Made by a program: the position numbers and the translations under genes. DNA of 5,108 nucleotides from contig CAIXGT010000162.1 in assembly GCA_903919105.1 (NCBI GenBank), forward strand, positions 1 through 5,108, given 5' to 3'. Below, piece after piece: positions 1 to 5,108 of this stretch. Numbering within the stretch: the stretch's first letter is position 1; every line of letters begins with the position of its first letter. Under the pieces are notes generated by a model that was given only the letters and a program-made list of their open reading frames with translations, had not been told where the DNA came from and made no database searches. The DNA is from an uncultured Spartobacteria bacterium. Lineage in GTDB: Bacteria; Verrucomicrobiota; Verrucomicrobiae; Chthoniobacterales; UBA6821.

Positions 1-1184
1 GGAGTCCATTTGTGATTGATGGCGTAGAAGGCTGGCGAGAGCACCTTGATGCAGGAGTATCCCACCAGACCGATCGCGTAGTATTGAAGCGCTTCGGCAG
101 TATGAAGCGTATCGGCATCCAGGAACTTTCCTCGTTGGTAGATCAGGGCAATAATCGGTTGAGCCAGCACGATCAGTCCGACGGCGGCAGGTAGTGTCAG
201 AAAGACCGCCAGACGCATTGCCTTGGCAAGAGTCGATCGGAACCGTCCCATCTCACCCAAGACAGCGGCCCTTGAGATCACGGGCAGCGTCACCGTCGCG
301 ACAGCCACCCCGAAGACACCCAGCGGTAGTTGCATCAGGCGGAAGGCGTAGGAGAGCCAGCTGATAGGACCATTCCCCAGATAGGAGGCAAAGATGCTGT
401 TGACCATGACGTTGATCTGAACCGCACTGGCGGCGATCACGGCCGGGAGCATGAGGAGGAGGACCTGACGGACACCGGGATCCCTCCAATTGAAATCCAG
501 GACAAACCGAAACCCTGCCTTGTAGAGACCCGGCAACTGCACACCGAGTTGAAGAAGCCCTCCGAGCAACGTTCCCAAGGCCAGACCGATCAGGGAACGT
601 TCCCCGAAATGAGGGTCGATCCACCATCCGAAAACCACCCCTCCGGCAATCGATCCGATATTAAAGAAGCTGGAAGCAAGGGCCGGGACCGTGAAGCGGT
701 TGGTGGCGTTCAGCATCCCCATCACCAAGGCGGCCAGAGAGACCAGCAGGATGAAGGGATACATGATCCGCGTCAGCTCGATCGTCAGGGCAGCTTTTTC
801 CGCAGGGAAGCCCGGTGCCAGAAATCCGATGAATTGAGCCGCAAAGATCACCCCGAGGAGAGAAACCAGACTCATGAAGACCGTGGTCAGAGTTGCCATC
901 TTGGAGGCCAGCTTCCAAGCCGACCCCTCACCCTCTGTGGCGATTCTCTGCGAAAACACGGTCACAAATGCCGTGGAAAGCGCCCCCTCAGCAAAGAGAT
1001 CCCGTAGTAAGTTAGGAGCCCTAAATGCAGTCAGAAAGGCATCCATCCCTCGCCCCGCACCGAAAAGTCCGGCAAAAATCAGCTCGCGGCCCAACCCCAG
1101 AACCCGGCTCAGCATGACAGCACCGGCGACGACACCAGCGGCCTTGGTATTCAATCCCTCTTTTTTCAGATGATCCTCTTTCAT
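1..1184 (-). CDS. murJ: Lipid II flippase MurJ (MviN family), C-terminus cut off by window edge
   Basis: This is an integral membrane protein of the MOP superfamily that flips lipid II across the inner membrane for peptidoglycan synthesis. The frame is open from the ATG at 1184-1182 to the window edge, giving 394 codons of a family usually about 500-550 residues long. The N-terminus carries the family signature: SRVLGLGRE (26-34), FGAGRGMDAF (41-50) and PNLLRDLFAEGALSTAF (57-73). R27, R33, D48 and R61 align with E. coli R18, R24, D39 and R52, which line the lipid II cavity. A later conserved segment, YAFRLMQLPLGVFG, starts near residue 279 and holds R282. The last visible part, YAIGLVGYSCIKVLSPAFYA, is typical of the later transmembrane helices. 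Hydrophobic helices recur throughout, with no frameshift or stop. It starts 12 bp after the sua5 stop and has no Shine-Dalgarno sequence, so it is probably the third gene of the purE-sua5-murJ transcript. The family call is near certain; flippase function is inferred from the family. Confidence 0.96.
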   Translation of the reverse strand, partial: MKEDHLKKEGLNTKAAGVVAGAVMLSRVLGLGRELIFAGLFGAGRGMDAFLTAFRAPNLLRDLFAEGALSTAFVTVFSQRIATEGEGSAWKLASKMATLTTVFMSLVSLLGVIFAAQFIGFLAPGFPAEKAALTIELTRIMYPFILLVSLAALVMGMLNATNRFTVPALASSFFNIGSIAGGVVFGWWIDPHFGERSLIGLALGTLLGGLLQLGVQLPGLYKAGFRFVLDFNWRDPGVRQVLLLMLPAVIAASAVQINVMVNSIFASYLGNGPISWLSYAFRLMQLPLGVFGVAVATVTLPVISRAAVLGEMGRFRSTLAKAMRLAVFLTLPAAVGLIVLAQPIIALIYQRGKFLDADTLHTAEALQYYAIGLVGYSCIKVLSPAFYAINHKWT

Positions 1185-1196
1185 GCGTGCTGGGTT

Positions 1197-2192
1197 CTAA
1201 TGGGATTGGGATGAGTGCTGAGATCCAAAGCTGGCACGATTCAAACGATCCATAATGGCCAAACCGATCCCCTCTTCGGGTAGTCGCATGGCATAGATAA
1301 TGTCCGCTTTACTATTGTCTAGTCTCCTGAGAGCGCCATAGAAATTGGCCGCTGCTTCGCGGAGATCCCCCAAAGGACTCAAGACTTCCACTTGGGAAAA
1401 GCGCGTACGAATCTCCGATGAGGGGGTGGTAAAGGCAAGATACCCCGAGTTGGCTCTGGGAATAAATCCATGGATGTCCGAATCTATGAGATGAAGCTCT
1501 TTTTTAGGGGCATAATGCCCCGGAAGACTTCCCGGAGTATTCACAATCTCATTCGGGGCAACAACATGACCATATTCTTTCAGTTGATCACCCGTAATAG
1601 GGCCTGGCCTCAGGATTTCCAATCCACCTTCCCTAAGAGCCACGATCGTAGATTCCAAACCATGCTCACAGGAACCTCCATCCAGAATTAGATCGATGGA
1701 TTCACCTAGCTCTAATTGGACATCACGTGCACTTGTTGGGCTAATTCGACCGAATCGATTAGCGCTGGGGGCAGCAAGCGGAGAGCCGATGCCTCGGAGC
1801 ACCTCCTGAAAGAGTGGATGAGATGTCACCCGGACTGCTACGAACTCAGATCCGGCGGTCACCAGATCGGGAAGCTCGTGTCGCTTAGGCAGCAAAAGCG
1901 TCATTGGACCGGGCCAGAAGTTCGCCGCCAATCTTCCTACAAGATTTCTATGATTGTCTGAAGAAAATCGGACAACTCGCTCAAGCCAACCCATTTCTGG
2001 GATGTGTACAATCAGAGGATCGCAAAGCGGTCGGCTCTTGGCCTCGAAGATCCGGGCAATCGCCATCGGATCAAAGGCATTGCCAGCCAGTCCGTAGACC
2101 GTCTCGGTAGGTAGCCCCACAACGCCTCCTCGCCTCAAGAGTGCCACGGAATCATGGATTCCCTCCTCTCCATGAACAATCCGGGCACTCAC
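1197..2192 (-). CDS. sua5: L-threonylcarbamoyladenylate synthase, long Sua5 form
   Basis: It makes threonylcarbamoyl-AMP from threonine, bicarbonate and ATP, the first step of the t6A37 modification on ANN-decoding tRNAs; TsaD and partners then transfer the group. At 331 residues it is the two-domain Sua5 form rather than the roughly 190-residue TsaC form. The YrdC/TsaC domain spans about residues 8-200. It has PTETVYGL (28-35), the KxR motif K52-S-R54, FWPGPMT (92-98), the SxN motif S143-A-N145, GLESTIV (178-184) and LRPGPIT (194-200). The linker PGSLPGHYAPK (220-230) matches the Sua5 interdomain loop that closes over the active site. The C-terminal Sua5 domain follows, ending with a DRLNRAS stretch. 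The start is GTG at 2192-2190; an overlapping ATG at 2194-2192 is out of frame and meets TGA at once. No in-frame ATG or GTG and no clear Shine-Dalgarno sequence lies between this GTG and the purE stop, 27 bp upstream. The tail SQHSSQSH is unremarkable. The stop is TAG. Confidence 0.96.
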   Translation of the reverse strand: MSARIVHGEEGIHDSVALLRRGGVVGLPTETVYGLAGNAFDPMAIARIFEAKSRPLCDPLIVHIPEMGWLERVVRFSSDNHRNLVGRLAANFWPGPMTLLLPKRHELPDLVTAGSEFVAVRVTSHPLFQEVLRGIGSPLAAPSANRFGRISPTSARDVQLELGESIDLILDGGSCEHGLESTIVALREGGLEILRPGPITGDQLKEYGHVVAPNEIVNTPGSLPGHYAPKKELHLIDSDIHGFIPRANSGYLAFTTPSSEIRTRFSQVEVLSPLGDLREAAANFYGALRRLDNSKADIIYAMRLPEEGIGLAIMDRLNRASFGSQHSSQSH

Positions 2193-2219
2193 ATTGAAAA
2201 ATCTTGGAATATTAGTTAC

Positions 2220-2777
2220 TTAGCGTTTCGCGCGAAGTTTCTTAGGCGCCTTTAGGACACTCTCTTCGGCAGCCTTGGTCTGGTTTTTCCGGAATGCGTC
2301 AAGCTTCGCAGAAAGCCCCTGATGGAGCAGGGCTAATTGGGCGATCGCAAAGAGCGCTGCATTCTTGGCCCCGGCCTCACCGATAGCAAAGGTGGCGACA
2401 GGAATACCGGCTGGCATCTGGACAATCGAAAGCAAAGAATCAAATCCTTCCATAGTACGGCTCTTCACCGGCACCCCGAGTACGGGCACAGTTGTCTGGG
2501 CAGCGATCATGCCGGGAAGATGCGCTGCACCACCAGCGCCCGCGATGATGGCATGAAGTCCCCTGGCCTCGGCTTCCTTGGCATAGGTCGCCATGGCCTC
2601 GGGCATCCGGTGCGCGGAAACGACACGGTATTCGCACGGGACGCCGAACTCCTCTAAGAGCGCAACAGCGTGACCCATCGTTTCCCAATCACTCTTACTC
2701 CCCATCACGACACCCACCAAGGGTGACGACTTGGTCGCGGCTGCAGGTTTAGATGACTTCGTTTTTTTGGAACTCAT
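2220..2777 (-). CDS. purE: N5-carboxyaminoimidazole ribonucleotide mutase PurE, class I, with basic tails
   Basis: This cytosolic enzyme of de novo purine synthesis converts N5-CAIR to 4-carboxyaminoimidazole ribonucleotide, normally working after PurK. The core covers about residues 19-160. It shows GSKSDW (26-31), which binds phosphate and substrate; SAHR (54-57) with the catalytic-type H56; [11 protein letters not shown] (79-89); and GVPVKS followed by [17 protein letters not shown] (113-129). These are class I (bacterial mutase) features. At 185 residues it is somewhat longer than the usual 160-170. The excess is an 18-residue Lys/Ser/Ala N-terminal stretch ([17 protein letters not shown]) and a basic C-terminal tail ending [11 protein letters not shown]25 cannot be the start because it lies inside the first beta strand ([11 protein letters not shown]), so the ATG at 2777-2775 is chosen. 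It is probably the first gene of the minus-strand cluster. No purK is visible. The start codon directly abuts one arm of an inverted repeat, and no good Shine-Dalgarno sequence is seen. Confidence 0.96.
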   Translation of the reverse strand: MSSKKTKSSKPAAATKSSPLVGVVMGSKSDWETMGHAVALLEEFGVPCEYRVVSAHRMPEAMATYAKEAEARGLHAIIAGAGGAAHLPGMIAAQTTVPVLGVPVKSRTMEGFDSLLSIVQMPAGIPVATFAIGEAGAKNAALFAIAQLALLHQGLSAKLDAFRKNQTKAAEESVLKAPKKLRAKR

Positions 2778-2825
2778 CCCCGAAGCGTATTCACCAGAGA
2801 CGTTTCAATCAACCCGCTTCGGTGG
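2778..2825 (-). promoter_or_regulatory. Inverted repeat (possible 5' leader hairpin or operator) at the purE start
   Basis: CCGAAGCG at 2780-2787 and CGCTTCGG at 2815-2822 are perfect 8-bp inverted copies. With T2823 bulged, CC at 2778-2779 can also pair with GG at 2824-2825, giving 10 pairs around a 27-base loop. In a purE transcript this would be a leader hairpin whose 3' arm ends one base before the ATG, so it could mask the initiation region. As DNA it could be a spaced operator site. Which of these it is, or whether it is chance, cannot be decided from one sequence. The rest of the 103-bp divergent gap to aroK (2826-2880) shows no recognisable promoter to me. Confidence 0.4.
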
Positions 2826-2880
2826 GGGAACGGCGTGTTCGATGGTGTTCTTTTTCCAGACTGACGAGTACCTTTACCCC

Positions 2881-3447
2881 ATGAATTCAAACATCGTCCT
2901 GATCGGTTTTATGGGATGCGGAAAGAGCAGCATCGGGCGTCGTCTGGCAAAACGCATGAATTACAGGTTCCTCGACAGCGATGACCTGATCATTGCCCGA
3001 GCCCACGGCACAAGCATCAGTGAGCTCTTTACCGAAGAGGGAGAGGAGAGCTTCCGTGAACGGGAGAGTGCCGAACTAAGGGAACTTGTCGACGCCAAGG
3101 ACATCGTTCTCGCAACTGGCGGTGGAGCCATTCTGCGTGAAGAGAATAGGGCGCTACTGCATCGGATCGGTAGAATTGTCTGGCTGCATGCCGATCCGGA
3201 GATCCTCTTTGAACGCGCAAGTCGTAACCGCAAACGCCCACTGCTGAATGTGGAGAATCCACGAAGCGCCTTCAATGCGCTTCTGGAATCGCGCATCCCT
3301 ATCTACGAGTCCACAGCCGACATTCAAATCGATGCCACGGGGCTTCCCCACGAGCAGACCATCGAGGAGATCATCCGGGCACTTGAGCTTGATGGGGATG
3401 AAAAAACGCGGTCTGAACCTTACCGGGGATCCGGAAGTTCCGTTTAA
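2881..3447 (+). CDS. aroK: Shikimate kinase
   Basis: It phosphorylates shikimate to shikimate-3-phosphate with ATP, the fifth step of the chorismate pathway to aromatic amino acids, in the cytosol. The product has 188 residues, close to the 170-190 of the family. Walker A is GFMGCGKSS (9-17). DSD follows at 32-34 and binds Mg and shikimate. FRERE (58-62) contains the shikimate-binding arginine R59, and GGG is at 80-82. The lid region RNRKRPLL (115-122) carries R119. R138 and Y142 form the conserved RxxxY before the AD dipeptide (146-147). All expected catalytic residues are present. The frame extends upstream to 2731, but that part would overlap the purE start antisense and has no homology, while the fold begins at residue 4 (NIVLIGFMG). 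ATG 2881 is therefore the likely start. ATG 2842 is a less likely alternative. No Shine-Dalgarno sequence precedes it. A short polar tail (EKTRSEPYRGSGSSV) ends the protein. Confidence 0.95.
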   Translation: MNSNIVLIGFMGCGKSSIGRRLAKRMNYRFLDSDDLIIARAHGTSISELFTEEGEESFRERESAELRELVDAKDIVLATGGGAILREENRALLHRIGRIVWLHADPEILFERASRNRKRPLLNVENPRSAFNALLESRIPIYESTADIQIDATGLPHEQTIEEIIRALELDGDEKTRSEPYRGSGSSV

Positions 3448-3449
3448 AA

Positions 3450-4567
<1,118 letters not shown>

Positions 4568-4583
4568 AAACAAGACCGCTCAC

Positions 4584-4632
4584 GAGGGCAGGAGAAGCAG
4601 GTGCATTCCTGACTTTCCTGCCCTCTTTCTTT
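4584..4632 (+). terminator. Strong intrinsic terminator between gap and pgk
   Basis: GAGGGCAGGA (4584-4593) and TCCTGCCCTC (4616-4625) form a perfect 10-bp GC-rich stem. Inside it, CAGG (4598-4601) pairs with CCTG (4608-4611) around a six-base loop, so the whole folds as one long, slightly interrupted hairpin. TTTCTTT (4626-4632) follows at once. It begins 16 bases after the gap stop. This is a textbook Rho-independent terminator, and it would reduce read-through from gap into pgk. Confidence 0.85.
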
Positions 4633-4679
4633 AAACTTTAAAACCAATTTTCAAACCACCCTCACCTTTCTCTACGACT

Positions 4680-5108
4680 ATGGCCAAAAAAACGATCAAA
4701 GACCTCAACCTCACCGGCAAACGTGTCTTCATTCGCGTCGACTTCAATGTTCCTCAGGACAAGCAGACCGGAGAGATTACCAATACCCAGCGCATCACAG
4801 CAGCACTTCCGACCATTCAGTACGCTCTCGATCATGGTGCCTCCGTAGTGCTAGCCAGCCACCTGGGCCGCCCGAACGGTGAGCGCGTTGCCAAGTACAC
4901 GCTTAAGCCCGTCGCCGAGAAACTACTGGAACTGCTGGGCAAGCCGGTGAAGTTCCTTAACGACTGCGTCGGAGCGGAAGTTGAAGCTGAGTGTGCCGCA
5001 CTCAAGCCGGGCGAAGTCATTCTGCTTGAGAACGTCCGTTTCCATATCGAAGAGGAGGGCAAAGCCAAGGATGCCGAGGGGAACAGCTTGAAGGCTGATC
5101 CGGCAAAA
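4680..5108 (+). CDS. pgk: Phosphoglycerate kinase, N-terminal 143 codons (cut by window edge)
   Basis: It transfers a phosphate from 1,3-bisphosphoglycerate to ADP, giving 3-phosphoglycerate and ATP, the step after GAPDH. Only the N-terminal, 3-phosphoglycerate-binding domain is visible, of a protein usually about 390-420 residues long. Clear motifs are RVDFNVP (19-25) with D21 and N23, [11 protein letters not shown] (36-46) with R38, SHLGRP (60-65) and LLENVRFH (115-122) with R120. These are the substrate-contact regions. After RFH the sequence continues [20 protein letters not shown], a longer form resembling eukaryotic Pgk; many bacterial enzymes are shorter here. The ATG at 4680 is placed by the conserved N-terminus ([20 protein letters not shown]). 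The 47 bases between the terminator T-tract and this ATG contain a single G and no Shine-Dalgarno sequence. Strand and order match a gap-pgk pair. Its own promoter was not identified. Confidence 0.97.
   Translation, partial: MAKKTIKDLNLTGKRVFIRVDFNVPQDKQTGEITNTQRITAALPTIQYALDHGASVVLASHLGRPNGERVAKYTLKPVAEKLLELLGKPVKFLNDCVGAEVEAECAALKPGEVILLENVRFHIEEEGKAKDAEGNSLKADPAK

Noticed and set aside
253..918. Two minus-strand open frames (253-627 and 661-918) within murJ
   Set aside because: They are out of frame with murJ, lack recognisable domains, and the murJ frame is intact through both, so no frameshift or nested gene is needed.
330..1007. Long plus-strand open frame opposite murJ (225 codons)
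   Set aside because: It uses the exact complementary codon register of murJ, is rich in charged residues with no recognisable domain, and is best explained as an antisense shadow of hydrophobic MurJ codons.
2785..2812. Promoter for purE on the minus strand (TTGATT, 17-base spacer, TACGCT)
   Set aside because: The -10 matches only three of six bases, and transcription would start at about the ATG itself, requiring a leaderless message. The spacing may be chance.
2731..2880. Upstream extension of aroK to an ATG at 2731
   Set aside because: The extra 50 residues overlap the purE start antisense and match nothing in shikimate kinases; the fold starts just after ATG 2881.
4832..5068. Minus-strand open frame opposite pgk (78 codons)
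   Set aside because: Ser-rich shadow of pgk with no domain; pgk itself is clear on the plus strand.

Overview
The window is an ordinary chromosomal housekeeping segment from a moderately GC-rich bacterium. Six protein-coding genes are supported, two of them cut by the window edges. I see no RNA gene, mobile element, CRISPR array or phage-like gene. The best guess at lineage is the PVC group, probably Verrucomicrobiota. This rests on three things: a Pgk with an insertion otherwise familiar from eukaryotic enzymes, a long-form GapA-type GAPDH, and start sites with no Shine-Dalgarno sequences. It is an inference from remembered families and was not tested by a search.

Layout: the left half is a minus-strand cluster read from about 2777 down to 1, in the order purE, sua5 (tsaC family), murJ. 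Gaps are 27 and 12 bp, so the three genes are probably co-transcribed. They cover purine synthesis, tRNA t6A modification and lipid II flipping for peptidoglycan. The right half is read on the plus strand: aroK (shikimate kinase), gap (GAPDH), then the first 143 codons of pgk. The two groups diverge from a 103-bp intergenic stretch (2778-2880). That stretch carries an inverted repeat abutting the purE start codon.

How they work together: gap and pgk encode consecutive steps of glycolysis and gluconeogenesis, joined through 1,3-bisphosphoglycerate. They are separated by a strong hairpin plus T-tract, so pgk expression probably depends on read-through or on its own promoter. aroK feeds aromatic amino acid synthesis. 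The 79-bp aroK-gap spacer has a weak promoter-like pair and a small hairpin. None of the six starts has a convincing Shine-Dalgarno sequence.

I found no convincing undescribed system. The points most worth a second look are the eukaryote-like traits of Pgk and GAPDH, the gap-pgk terminator and G-depleted pgk leader, the purE 5' hairpin, and the lysine-rich tails on PurE.
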